Below, piece by piece: positions 40,527 to 49,053 of a stretch of DNA of 64,000 nucleotides. The notes under the pieces were generated by a model. It saw nothing but the letters and a program-made list of their open reading frames with translations, was not told the origin of the DNA and searched no databases. The stretch's first letter is position 1. Each line of letters opens with the position of its first letter. This DNA is from JAISGQ01 sp045604965. Its GTDB lineage: Bacteria > Bacillota > Clostridia > Oscillospirales > Acutalibacteraceae. Location: contig JAZUPB010000023.1 in assembly GCA_045604965.1 (NCBI GenBank), positions 1-64,000 on the forward strand. Reading direction: 5' to 3'. Made by a program: the position numbers and the translations under genes.

Positions 40527-40832
40527 TCAATATTCGTAATCGATGCAGACACGTGTTTCCATTACCTGATGAATATATTTTCCGAATGCTACGTGGGTGG
40601 GATGCACCTTGTATTCGGCGAGAGCCTGCATATCAGCAAAGTCGCAAACCAGAGCAAGCTCATAGTTATCAGGATTTGCGTCGGGACGGTTTACTCCGTA
40701 CTGGAATTCTGCAAGAGTGGGTATCTCTTCCTTAAAATGAGAAAGACGCTCACATGCATCGGCGATGTTTTCTTCCATCGAACGGCCGATAGCCTCCTTC
40801 TGCATTCTGAACATAACGATGTGTTTTATCAT
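40527..40832 (-). CDS. Dabb-family protein (stress-responsive A/B barrel)
   Basis: 101 residues. The start MIKHIVMFRM and the later NPDNYELALVCDFADMQALAEYKVHPTH-type region (His and Tyr spaced as in the family) match dimeric alpha/beta-barrel Dabb proteins. Family members include small enzymes and stress proteins, but most bacterial copies have no assigned reaction. It is a single-gene unit on the - strand, upstream of and divergent from the MFS-LuxR gene. Confidence 0.9.
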   Translation of the reverse strand: MIKHIVMFRMQKEAIGRSMEENIADACERLSHFKEEIPTLAEFQYGVNRPDANPDNYELALVCDFADMQALAEYKVHPTHVAFGKYIHQVMETRVCIDYEY

Positions 40833-40945
40833 AAAGCAAACTCCTTTTCTGTTAAATTAAAAGCTATGTAATTATACAACAAGGCGTCAAATACTGCAAT
40901 AGACAAAGGTGAAATGGGGATATTTACGAGCCTTAACTAAAATTA

Positions 40946-40974
40946 TTGCAGTTTTGTAATATATGTGCTAAAAT
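40946..40974 (+). promoter_or_regulatory. Promoter for the MFS-LuxR gene
   Basis: TTGCAG (40946-40951), 17 bases, TAAAAT (40969-40974), about 68 bases before TTG 41042. Confidence 0.6.
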
Positions 40975-41041
40975 AAAAAGAGGCACAAAAAACATAAAGA
41001 TGGCCAACTCCTCTTTTTTAGTACAGAAAGGGTGACAACCT

Positions 41042-42994
41042 TTGATAAAAAAGCTTAAATTAAGCGCATTTGAAGGAGCGATACGTACAGGCGGTTTCTT
41101 CGGATGGTATCTGACGGTTATGTTCCTTTGTCAGAGTAATGCAGGAAGCGCAGAGCTTCTTGAATCTGTCAACAAAACATTCCTTGCATCGGGAACTATA
41201 ACTACCGCAGTAATGCTCCTTGTAATGATATTTATTGATTTTGAGGGTATACTTGCGGACAAGTATCTGAGATGGATACCGGGTCTGTTTATGGCGGAGA
41301 GCGGAATCGCCCTTTGTCTGTCACAGGCTCGAACAATGACCCTGTTTGCCGCAATAGCAGGTGTATCGGCAGGTATCGGTGCTATGGCTATGATATCGAG
41401 CCTTCTTCGTGTAAAGGTCAGCCAGAGAATCTTCTCTGTAGGTGCAGGTCTTGCTATTGGCGGAATAATCCGTGTAATAGGAAATCTGATAATCGACCTG
41501 CTGGGAGGCAATACCAGCTCTGTCGGCGAAATAATCACAGCTGTGCTTATCGGTATTATTGCCGCAGTCACAGTGCATACGGCAGGCTTCTCAAAAGAGC
41601 CGAAGCCCCTTGTGGCAAGAGCCGAAGTAAAGCCTTCGGAAATACTTCGCAAAATACCTGCAGTGTATTTCTGGGTGTTCTCACTGGGCTGTGCATTTAT
41701 GCTGTGCTTTGGAATACTTGAGGAAATGTGCAGCAGCGCCATAACTCTCGATCTTGCATTCAGCAACAAATACTATAACGAGATCGCATATCTCGCATTT
41801 GCACTGGCAGTATCGCTGGCTGTGTTTATAGTGAAGCCTCACGCTCTGGCATCACTTTTTGCAGTGTCTTCTGCGCTTGCCGCCTGTTCTGCACTTTTGC
41901 TCGGACTTCGCAGTCCGACTCAGGCAGAAGCGGTAATTATAACAGTGCTTTGCTTTGCCGCATTTGCCTGTTATAAAATGTGTATGTATCTTATCGTTGT
42001 CACGTTTTCACTTGACAGACCTCACCCTCTTTTCTACGCATTCTTCGGATACGGTGTCATAACCGCAGCGGAGTGGCTGGGAAGAGTAATAAAGAGCAAT
42101 CTTTCGGGAGATATTCACCGCATTATCGTAAGCATTCTGCTGGTGCTTATCCCTGTGGGTGCGTTCTTTATTTCGCGCGCTATGCGTTACAGCGGATTCT
42201 CTCAGGAACAGCTTGAAAAGAGACACAGAATCAGACAGCTCATTACACGTATCAGTGTTGAAAAAGAGCTTACCGACAGAGAGAAGACAATGCTCAATCT
42301 GGCGGTTCTTGACGGATACAACGCCGATATGATGCCCGACAAGCTGGGCATTTCGAGAAATACGGTAAAGACTCAGCTTCGCGCACTTACCTCAAAGTTT
42401 GAGGCAGAATCCCTTGATGAAATAACCGAAAAGCTTTATAAGATGATCGAGGAAGAGGAAGAGCAGCTGAGGATAGAATCCGAGCAGAAAGCGGAAGAAA
42501 AGAGCGTTCTTGCAGCTCTTGCAGCACAGGATGCCGCCGCTGAGGAAGAATTTGCTCACAGCGAAGAAAAAACAAACGAAGAAAACTCTGAAATCGAAGC
42601 AGACGAGGCAACAGAGGAAGAAACCGAAGAGAAGACCGAAGAAAAGCCCTCTGAGCCGGAAAAAACAGAGGAAGAACAGTCCCAGTCTCCTATAATAGAT
42701 CTGTCTGAGCTTGAAAAAAGCGAAGAGCCGGAAGCAGAACCTGAGCCCGAGCCCGAGCCCGAGGAATCCTCCGAGCCTGAAAAGGAAGAGGAAGAAAAGA
42801 AAGAACCTGAGGAAGAGGTTTCTGAAACGGAGACTGAAAAAGAGGCAGAAAAGCAGCCGGAAAAGAACAAGAAAATGCTTGATAAGGCTGCAATCAGAGT
42901 AATCAGAAAAAACGCAAAGAAAGAAAAAAAGAAAGAGAAGCCTGAGTCGGGAGACCGTCTCGATAATCTGCTTTCCGATATGGACGAAGACTAA
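41042..42994 (+). CDS. Twelve-helix MFS-like membrane protein fused to LuxR-type HTH
   Basis: 650 residues from TTG 41042 (AGAAAGGGTG upstream). Residues about 15-395 contain roughly twelve membrane helices in an MFS-like pattern. Residues about 405-465 are a LuxR/GerE helix-turn-helix (LTDREKTMLNLAVLDGY and LGISRNTVKTQLRALTSKF). From about 475 to 650 the tail is a low-complexity Glu/Pro/Lys region (with EPEPEPEPEE) ending in a basic patch and acidic C-terminus. Membrane-embedded LuxR regulators of this type are known mainly from Actinobacteria such as Eggerthella. The protein could sense a small molecule directly and act on DNA at the membrane (inference). A terminator follows. Confidence 0.85.
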   Translation: MIKKLKLSAFEGAIRTGGFFGWYLTVMFLCQSNAGSAELLESVNKTFLASGTITTAVMLLVMIFIDFEGILADKYLRWIPGLFMAESGIALCLSQARTMTLFAAIAGVSAGIGAMAMISSLLRVKVSQRIFSVGAGLAIGGIIRVIGNLIIDLLGGNTSSVGEIITAVLIGIIAAVTVHTAGFSKEPKPLVARAEVKPSEILRKIPAVYFWVFSLGCAFMLCFGILEEMCSSAITLDLAFSNKYYNEIAYLAFALAVSLAVFIVKPHALASLFAVSSALAACSALLLGLRSPTQAEAVIITVLCFAAFACYKMCMYLIVVTFSLDRPHPLFYAFFGYGVITAAEWLGRVIKSNLSGDIHRIIVSILLVLIPVGAFFISRAMRYSGFSQEQLEKRHRIRQLITRISVEKELTDREKTMLNLAVLDGYNADMMPDKLGISRNTVKTQLRALTSKFEAESLDEITEKLYKMIEEEEEQLRIESEQKAEEKSVLAALAAQDAAAEEEFAHSEEKTNEENSEIEADEATEEETEEKTEEKPSEPEKTEEEQSQSPIIDLSELEKSEEPEAEPEPEPEPEESSEPEKEEEEKKEPEEEVSETETEKEAEKQPEKNKKMLDKAAIRVIRKNAKKEKKKEKPESGDRLDNLLSDMDED

Positions 42995-42998
42995 AATC

Positions 42999-43035
42999 AG
43001 ACAGCCGCACCTTTATAGGTGCGGCTGTCTTGCGT
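42999..43035 (+). terminator. Terminator after the MFS-LuxR gene
   Basis: Perfect stem AGACAGCCGCACCT / AGGTGCGGCTGTCT with loop TTAT, then TGCG; the run of T is short. Confidence 0.75.
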
Positions 43036-43187
43036 AATCAGGTATTGATAGTATTGTATGTCGGTGATACGTATTTTTCATTCATTGACAACAGAGATAA
43101 ATTGACATATAATTTTATTTGGTAAATTATAATTACTGAAAGCAGACAATTAAAAATAAATAAACCAAGCACATAAGGTGGGATAAG

Positions 43188-44636
43188 ATGGCAAGAAATA
43201 AATTCGACAACGCCCCCGTACAGCAGTTTACATATGATGAGATGATGCACCGCAGATATGAAATACAGGAGCAATCACCCTGGCTCGAGGATTATGAGCT
43301 TGATGCGCTGCTTGCGGATGAAGGCTATAATATATCCGAAAAGGCGCCTGAGGGCTATGTATTCTCAGTGGGCACAGAAGAAAGCGGTATTGATTACATA
43401 GGCGAAGAAACAGACAATTACGATGCACCGCTTCAGGTAAAGGAATCCAAAGAGACAAAGTTTGATCGATATGCTCCTTATTTTGAGCAGATGGATCTCG
43501 ACAGCGACATATTCGAAGAGGATGAGGAGCAATCTGTCGAACTCTATGATGAAGCGGAAGATTCCTCACCGGAAGAAAAGAAGCCCTCTGCAGCAAAGGA
43601 TAAAGAAGATCTGTTCAAGGATCAGCAGCAGAGACAGCTTCGTGACAAGGCGCGAAAGATACTCAAGAGAAATATCCGCGAAGAAACGGGAAAAATGGGC
43701 TTTGCGCTTATTATTTTCATCATTCTCCAGCTTGTCATTACCGGTGTTATCACAGCATACCTGCTGTTTGTAGCCCGATACAAGATAGCAGAGATAAACG
43801 TATTTCTCGCAACGCCAACGAATATGCTTTCTATTCAGGGAATCATACTTATTCTGGGTTTGGGACTTCCGTTTATAGGATATATGTACCTGTTAAGACT
43901 GCCATTTGGTGAAACGGTGCCGGTTCGAAAGATGCGATTTGGCAACTTTATGTCCCTTGTGCTGTTTGGAATTGGCTTTTCTGCTGTGGTAACCTACATA
44001 GGAAATGTATTGCAGAGCGGAAATGTTATTGCAGGCGGACTGAGCAATTCAAGAAACGTTCTTGCGGGCAATAAGGGTATTGAACTTCTTTTCTCCATAA
44101 TATGCCTGTGCATCATACCTGCACTTGTTGAGGAGTTTGTTTTCCGCGGAGTTGTACTGCAGGTTCTCAGAAGAAAAGGCGGCGATACTTTTGCAATTAT
44201 CCTCAGTGCTCTTATGTGCGCACTGGTTTACTCAAATACACAGGGAATTGCAGAATTCTTTGTATCGCTTTTGATGGGATATATAGTAATTTTCAGCGGA
44301 TCTGTTATACCTGCTATAACGGTTGGTCTTATAAGAAGTGCACTGTCTCTTGTTATGACACTGCTGGGCGCATCAATTGCCCCCGATAAGCTGATGCTTA
44401 TGGAAGCGGGAGCAACCATAATTCTGATGATGCTTGGAGTATTTGCTGTTATGAGCATATTCAAGAAATATCCCGACTTCTTCAAAATTAAGGAAGATAA
44501 ATCATCTCTGTCTCTCAGAGAGAAGATTTCTGTGGCGATAAGAACACCCAGTATGATACTGCTGATCTTATATTTTGTTTTCTTTGCAGTAATAGAAAAC
44601 ATTCCCACTGAGGCATTTATAGGACTGATATCATAA
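43188..44636 (+). CDS. CPBP-family intramembrane glutamic protease with long N-terminal tail
   Basis: 482 residues from ATG 43188 (AAGGTGG upstream). The first 165 residues are soluble and highly acidic with Tyr-rich patches (YAPYFEQMDLDSDIFEEDEE). About eight membrane helices follow, with the CPBP/Abi signature EEFVFRGVVLQVLRR supplying the catalytic Glu pair and Arg. Relatives process prenylated or secreted peptides or act in bacteriocin immunity. No bacteriocin gene is adjacent. The tail is not part of the usual family and may recruit substrates. Its stop overlaps the tadA start by one base. Confidence 0.87.
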   Translation: MARNKFDNAPVQQFTYDEMMHRRYEIQEQSPWLEDYELDALLADEGYNISEKAPEGYVFSVGTEESGIDYIGEETDNYDAPLQVKESKETKFDRYAPYFEQMDLDSDIFEEDEEQSVELYDEAEDSSPEEKKPSAAKDKEDLFKDQQQRQLRDKARKILKRNIREETGKMGFALIIFIILQLVITGVITAYLLFVARYKIAEINVFLATPTNMLSIQGIILILGLGLPFIGYMYLLRLPFGETVPVRKMRFGNFMSLVLFGIGFSAVVTYIGNVLQSGNVIAGGLSNSRNVLAGNKGIELLFSIICLCIIPALVEEFVFRGVVLQVLRRKGGDTFAIILSALMCALVYSNTQGIAEFFVSLLMGYIVIFSGSVIPAITVGLIRSALSLVMTLLGASIAPDKLMLMEAGATIILMMLGVFAVMSIFKKYPDFFKIKEDKSSLSLREKISVAIRTPSMILLILYFVFFAVIENIPTEAFIGLIS

Positions 44637-45091
44637 TGGGAAATGACGAAATACTTATGAGGGAAGCCCTGCATCAGGCTCAGCTTGCTGCAGCAGAGGG
44701 GGAAGTTCCCGTAGGTGCTGTGGTAACGCTGGACGGTGAAATAGTAGGAGTGGGCAGAAATCGCCGCGAAACAGTCAAAAATGCGCTTGCCCACGCTGAA
44801 ATAGAAGCGATTGACGACGCATGCCGCAGACTTGGCGGGTGGAGGCTTCATAAATGCGAGCTTTTTGTAACTCTTGAGCCCTGTCCGATGTGTATGGGCG
44901 CTATAATAAACGCACGCATAAAACGGCTGGTATACGGAGCGTCAGACCCGAAAAACGGAGCCTGCGGATCTGTCACAGATCTCTCTGATATGAATTTTAC
45001 CCATTCCGTTGCAGTGGAACGGGGTTTTATGGCAGATGAATGTGCCGCAGAGCTGAAAAGTTTTTTCAAAAAACTGAGAGTAAGCAAATAA
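44636..45091 (+). CDS. tadA: tRNA-specific adenosine deaminase
   Basis: 151 residues. Zinc-binding and catalytic motifs are HAEIEAIDDACR (HAE) and EPCPMCMGAIINAR (PCxxC), and the length is typical of TadA. It converts adenosine 34 of tRNA-Arg(ACG) to inosine, so CGN codons can be read. The start ATG shares its A with the stop of the CPBP protease gene, so translation is coupled. A terminator lies at 45097-45135. Confidence 0.94.
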   Translation: MGNDEILMREALHQAQLAAAEGEVPVGAVVTLDGEIVGVGRNRRETVKNALAHAEIEAIDDACRRLGGWRLHKCELFVTLEPCPMCMGAIINARIKRLVYGASDPKNGACGSVTDLSDMNFTHSVAVERGFMADECAAELKSFFKKLRVSK

Positions 45092-45096
45092 ACATA

Positions 45097-45135
45097 ACAG
45101 GTGCCTGAACCTATCGGCTCAGGCACCTGTCTTTT
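45097..45135 (+). terminator. Terminator after tadA
   Basis: Stem ACAGGTGCCTGA / TCAGGCACCTGT, then CTTTTC. Confidence 0.87.
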
Positions 45136-45296
45136 CAAGAGGGGTACATTGAGGAGGGTATAACTTGCACCTGTATGCCGTAAAGATTGCGGCGTTCCTT
45201 ACAGCAATATTTGCGGTGCAATTATAATATACCTCAAAATCTTCGGAATATGTTACGCTGAAATTAATGTAATTTAAAAATTTTATTCCCAAACGC

Positions 45297-45341
45297 CAAA
45301 CAAATGTTTGCAATTTTATCGAACGTATGTTATAATAACCT
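45297..45341 (+). promoter_or_regulatory. lexA promoter with LexA (SOS) boxes
   Basis: TTGCAA (45308-45313), 17 bases, TATAAT (45331-45336). CGAACGTATGTT (45320-45331) matches the Firmicute LexA box CGAAC-N4-GTT and lies between the -35 and -10. A weaker palindrome, CAAACAAATGTTTG (45297-45310), overlaps the -35. This is the arrangement expected for autoregulation. Confidence 0.8.
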
Positions 45342-45344
45342 CAC

Positions 45345-45442
45345 GGCGTAAGCGAAATCAAAGATTTCGACGCCTGAGAGAACATTGAGACATAAAAAGC
45401 TTCGCTTCAGAGGGCTTACGCCCTTTGCTGTGCTTCGCACAG
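45345..45442 (+). repeat. Three hairpins in the lexA leader
   Basis: The 5' leader between promoter and lexA (about 165 bases) contains three stems. They are 45345-45374 (GGCGT/ACGCC with CGAAATC/GATTTCG), 45411-45424 (AGGGCTTACGCCCT) and 45428-45442 (CTGTGCTTCGCACAG). The rest of the 416-base gap between tadA and lexA holds the terminator and an AT-rich stretch. They could be extragenic palindromes or a leader structure. Confidence 0.5.
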
Positions 45443-45508
45443 TCTATATTTACAATGCGTGAAATAAATTTGTTATATAATATCCATTAATAATTCAGGA
45501 GGCTGCAT

Positions 45509-46102
45509 ATGGCAAGAGTATCCGATGTACAGCACAAGATTCTTGAATATCTTCGTGAATGCTCTCAGGGAGGAATTCCCCCCACAATCAGAGAGATCTG
45601 CACTGCAACCGGGCTTAAATCCACATCCTCTGTGCACAATCATCTGAAAAAGCTTGAGGATGAGGGATACATCACCAGAGGAGACGGACTCAACAGAGCT
45701 ATCCGTCTTACTACAGACACCCCTGTTGTACAGGTTCCTCTGCTCGGCAGAGTAACGGCAGGTCTGCCGGCGTACGCCTATGAAGAGGTGGTTGCGTCCA
45801 TTCCCTATCCGGCAGACAGACACGGCGCAGACACCCTCTTTGCACTGCGTGTACAGGGCGACAGTATGATCGAAGCGGGAATTCTCGACGGTGATGTTAT
45901 CATTGCCGAGAAGACCACATATGCAGAAAACGGCGAGATTGTAATCGGCCTTATCGAGGACGAGGCTACAGTAAAGCGTTTTTACCGCGAGAAGGACGGA
46001 TATGTCAGGCTTCAGCCCGAAAATCCCCTTTATGATCCGATCATTTCAAGAGACATTCAGGTCATAGGAAAGGTCGTCGCGTGTTTCAGGTACTACAGTT
46101 AA
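45509..46102 (+). CDS. lexA: SOS repressor LexA
   Basis: 197 residues from ATG 45509 behind AGGAGG. Residues 1-65 are the winged helix (TIREICTATGLKSTSSVHNHL). The RecA-stimulated cleavage site is Ala84-Gly85 (RVTAGLPAYA), and the S24 dyad is Ser119 in QGDSM and Lys156 in EATVKRF, so self-cleavage should work. A LexA box overlaps the promoter. The next gene starts 18 bases after the stop and is probably SOS-regulated with it. Confidence 0.96.
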   Translation: MARVSDVQHKILEYLRECSQGGIPPTIREICTATGLKSTSSVHNHLKKLEDEGYITRGDGLNRAIRLTTDTPVVQVPLLGRVTAGLPAYAYEEVVASIPYPADRHGADTLFALRVQGDSMIEAGILDGDVIIAEKTTYAENGEIVIGLIEDEATVKRFYREKDGYVRLQPENPLYDPIISRDIQVIGKVVACFRYYS

Positions 46103-46120
46103 GGAGCGAAGGATTCGCGA

Positions 46121-48058
46121 ATGAAATATCTTAACAGGCAAAGACTTGGTATCGAAGCATTTCTGGCTTCGAGATCGAGTATGTTTTCGCGGCATAATGA
46201 GCTTGATCCGGACGAGTTTATAGCTCGTCTGAAGGAACAGCCCTATGCGGTGAGAAGCCGTGTGGCGCAGGATGTGCAGAGTGCCGTGGCGGAGCTTACC
46301 AGCGGAAGGTATGATACAGGTTCCGTCGTGCCGCCTCATATAGCAGCCCTCTCAGGCGGTCAGTGCAGTCCGGAGAGGATCGGTAAAATGCGCCCGTTTT
46401 TTGCCTGGCTCCAGTCTATATGGCGTGATAATGATCAGGCTCGGGTGGAATGGAAAAGTCAGCTTAAAACTGTTGCGCGAAATCTCAACTCCGTATCAGG
46501 CGATTGCCTTATGGCAATAAGTACAGGCTACAACAATCAACGAGCCTTGATCGAGCGGAGAGAGGATGGCTCCATAGAGCTTTCTCTCCACGAACGCCGC
46601 TGGGGACGTTTGAGCATAATATTCCCCGACTGCGAGAATGTAAGCGACAGATGCCTGCCAACCCTGGGATTTATGTACATAATCGAGGGAGAAATGGCAG
46701 GAGATGACAGGTATCATTTCAATATTTTGTTTGATACAGAGTTTTCAAGAGATGATAAATCCATCAGAGCGCTGAGAGGAACTGCCTGGAAGCAGGTGTC
46801 ATTCAATTGCGGCGCACCGCAGGTAAAGCTTGAGGCCATAAACTACGCCCTTGCAGCGGATCTGCGCGGAGCATCAAGGCTTGAAACCGTGCGGTACAGC
46901 AGTGAAGTTCTCTGTGAAAAAGCATCTTTGGCAGGAGACGCATTGCTTTCTGCAGATGAGTGCACAGCGTTGTCTGCGGCACGTCTGATTTCAGCTACAA
47001 AGACTCTTTCGGATAAGGGCAGAGCGGGAGACATAAAGAGCGAGGATATGCTCTACGACCTTGCAGACAATCGATACGTGTTCCAGCAGCTTTCCCAGCT
47101 TTTCAAAAAGGAAAAAGCCGAACCGCTGCATAAGCTTATGCAGAAGGTGATTGATTATATGGACGAAGAGGATATAGACTCGGCGCTGAAAACGATGAAA
47201 AGGCTGCCTCTTCTTATGGATGAGCTTTGTTCTCACTGCCAGCTTATGCCGCTGCTTGTAAAGCTTCGCGATATGATGGGCAGAGCAGGTGATTGCGAAG
47301 AAAGCGAGAGCACAAGGGAGAACGTGTTCAGAAAGGCATCGGAGGCATTCCGAAATGCCATTGAGCCTCAGCTGGCAAAACTTGGTTACAGCGGAGAATA
47401 TCCCCATTACCGCAGAATAAGGCACAGAAAAGCTGAGTATATCACTGCGATTATAGAACGTGAGCCTGATGCACTTGACGGAAACAATCTCAATTACGCA
47501 TTCAGTCTCTGCGCTTCCCAGGTTAAAATGAAAAAAGCCGAGCGCAAGGCAGGAACTCTTCGCGGTGTGGAATTCGAAAAGACCATCGGAACAGACTTTT
47601 TCAATGAGCGTCCCGAATATTCAAATTCGGGAATAATTGACTGCGCAGTGAAAAACGGCTGCGTGGAGATATCTGTGGATATCCTGACAGGCGAGACATC
47701 TCAGGCAGATAGCGAAGCGATAGCTGCAATGCTCAAATGTGCAAAGCGTGCGATGAATGGGTTCGGTCTCAAAAGAAAAGAACGCCGTGAAAGAAAACAG
47801 AACACGGATAAGAAAGCAAACCGCAAAATATTCATTTCATCGTTTTTGTCCGCGTTTTCGAGATATATACCCACATCGAACATTATGTGTGCGGTGCTGG
47901 CAGTGCTTTATCTTTGGGGACGCACACAGCTTGACGTCATAGCCGATATGAGCGTTAGAGTCGCTGTTATCCCGATTGCCTTTGCAGGTGTGGTTACAGC
48001 ACTCATCAGAGCGCTTATATATTGCCTGAGACGCAGAAGAAAGCTCTGGCTGTATTAA
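46121..48058 (+). CDS. Large uncharacterised protein with C-terminal membrane helices
   Basis: 645 residues. I recognise no family. The N-terminal 545 residues are soluble and mixed alpha/beta, with many Arg, Glu and Cys residues and no nucleotide-binding loop or catalytic motif that I can identify. A basic stretch (LKRKERRERKQNTDKKANRK) precedes two membrane helices at about 580-602 and 607-630 and a basic C-terminus. It is therefore probably cytoplasmic and held at the membrane. It follows lexA by 18 bases and is followed by a terminator, so it appears to be the only partner of lexA on that transcript. Confidence 0.6.
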   Translation: MKYLNRQRLGIEAFLASRSSMFSRHNELDPDEFIARLKEQPYAVRSRVAQDVQSAVAELTSGRYDTGSVVPPHIAALSGGQCSPERIGKMRPFFAWLQSIWRDNDQARVEWKSQLKTVARNLNSVSGDCLMAISTGYNNQRALIERREDGSIELSLHERRWGRLSIIFPDCENVSDRCLPTLGFMYIIEGEMAGDDRYHFNILFDTEFSRDDKSIRALRGTAWKQVSFNCGAPQVKLEAINYALAADLRGASRLETVRYSSEVLCEKASLAGDALLSADECTALSAARLISATKTLSDKGRAGDIKSEDMLYDLADNRYVFQQLSQLFKKEKAEPLHKLMQKVIDYMDEEDIDSALKTMKRLPLLMDELCSHCQLMPLLVKLRDMMGRAGDCEESESTRENVFRKASEAFRNAIEPQLAKLGYSGEYPHYRRIRHRKAEYITAIIEREPDALDGNNLNYAFSLCASQVKMKKAERKAGTLRGVEFEKTIGTDFFNERPEYSNSGIIDCAVKNGCVEISVDILTGETSQADSEAIAAMLKCAKRAMNGFGLKRKERRERKQNTDKKANRKIFISSFLSAFSRYIPTSNIMCAVLAVLYLWGRTQLDVIADMSVRVAVIPIAFAGVVTALIRALIYCLRRRRKLWLY

Positions 48059-48063
48059 AAACA

Positions 48064-48098
48064 CAAAGAGTCCGAATTTCTTCGGACTCTTTTCTTTT
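48064..48098 (+). terminator. Terminator of the lexA operon
   Basis: Stem AAAGAGTCCGA / TCGGACTCTTT with a short loop, followed by TCTTTT. Confidence 0.88.
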
Positions 48099-48150
48099 AT
48101 CAAAAATTCAAAATAAATAGATCATCACTGTCATTTACAGAAGATGAAGA

Positions 48151-48281
48151 TATTCAGTATAACTATATTTAGTATTACTATATTCAGTATTATTTGGTTT
48201 TCATTTTAACACTTCTTGAATATCCAAAATGAACATTCCAAAATTCCCGTTTTGACACTTCTTGAATTCCCGTTTTGACAC
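48151..48281. repeat. Short direct repeats downstream of the S24-like regulator gene
   Basis: Two sets are visible. TATTYAGTAT occurs at 48151, 48165 and 48181. A 23-base period follows, with AATTCCCGTTTTGACAC at 48242-48258 and 48265-48281 and ACACTTCTTGAAT at 48209-48221 and 48255-48267. TTGACAC within the units resembles -35 boxes, but no clear promoter results. Confidence 0.6.
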
Positions 48282-48290
48282 ACGAGAAGC

Positions 48291-48881
48291 TCACCACTTT
48301 CTGATAGTCAGAACCACTCTGCCTGTCATATTCATCAGGTGAAGCTCATCACGGGGAATCATAACAGGGGGATAGTAAGCATTGAGACAGCAAAGCTCAA
48401 GACCATCAGCACACCTGCGGCAGATATACAGCCCAAAGTAATTGCGGTAAGATAAAAGAGCCGCCTGCCCGTCTTCGGGAAACTCTGCCTTATCAACAAG
48501 CACCAAATCCCCCACATTGACAGTGGGATAAAGATGATCGTCAGCCTCAACAAAAAAGCAATCCTTATGAACAGGGTCACAAACCTCATAACGCAGAGGG
48601 GTATCAAGGTCAGTCATTGCATAGACAGGTATTCTGCACACAGTCTGAGGCATATCACTTACATACTTTGTTGTGTCATAGCCCTCAAGCCATTCGGGGG
48701 TGACCTCAAGAGCACCTGCAATTCGGCATAGCTGGTCGCGTTTGGGCTCGTAGACGCCTTTTAAATACTGAGATATTGTGGTTTTGTTCACACCTGAGTC
48801 GCGGCAGAGCTGAGCGGCCTTTATTTGCCTCTCATTGAGCATTTCCTCAAGTCGTGTCTTAAAATCTGAGATCCTGTTCAT
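48291..48881 (-). CDS. CI/LexA-like repressor lacking S24 catalytic residues
   Basis: 196 residues. Residues 8-66 form an XRE helix-turn-helix (AAQLCRDSGVNKTTISQYL). Residues 83-190 have the S24/LexA-like peptidase fold pattern (CFFVEADDHLYPTVNVGDLVLVD). Where LexA has GDSM, this protein has ADDH, and no Lys occupies the second catalytic position, so self-cleavage is not expected. It resembles phage repressors and is divergent from two small genes that share an intergenic region with a LexA-type palindrome. It probably controls that divergent promoter. Confidence 0.82.
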   Translation of the reverse strand: MNRISDFKTRLEEMLNERQIKAAQLCRDSGVNKTTISQYLKGVYEPKRDQLCRIAGALEVTPEWLEGYDTTKYVSDMPQTVCRIPVYAMTDLDTPLRYEVCDPVHKDCFFVEADDHLYPTVNVGDLVLVDKAEFPEDGQAALLSYRNYFGLYICRRCADGLELCCLNAYYPPVMIPRDELHLMNMTGRVVLTIRKW

Positions 48882-48974
48882 TTTATCCCCTCATTTGTCC
48901 GGATTACAAAATTATAAAGTGCTCTTTGTATAATGTCAACGCAGAAGGGCGTTTTATTTTTATACTTTTGACAA

Positions 48975-49003
48975 TTGACATCTGCAAAGAAAAAGAGTAT
49001 TAT
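48975..49003 (+). promoter_or_regulatory. Promoter for the Zn-ribbon/sigma-like gene pair
   Basis: TTGACA (48975-48980), 17 bases, TATTAT (48998-49003), with the palindrome 49011-49022 just downstream, over the predicted transcription start. Confidence 0.75.
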
Positions 49004-49009
49004 TTTATC

Positions 49010-49024
49010 AGAACATATGTTCGA
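49010..49024 (+). promoter_or_regulatory. LexA-type (SOS) palindrome
   Basis: GAACATATGTTC (49011-49022) is a perfect palindrome and matches the Firmicute LexA consensus. It could be bound by LexA (gene at 45509) or by the adjacent S24-like repressor. Confidence 0.7.
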
Positions 49025-49053
49025 AAAGAAAAAGCGGAGGGTGAGACAAAAGA

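Noticed and set aside
42387..42902. Several frames opposite the Glu/Pro-rich tail of the MFS-LuxR gene
   Set aside because: They are low-complexity shadows of repetitive GA-rich codons.
45119..45313. A 64-codon - strand frame in the tadA-lexA gap
   Set aside because: No ribosome-binding site or promoter, and it covers the terminator and the lexA promoter with its LexA box.
48151..48281. A CRISPR array
   Set aside because: Repeat units are 10-23 bases with no regular unique spacers, and no cas gene is nearby.
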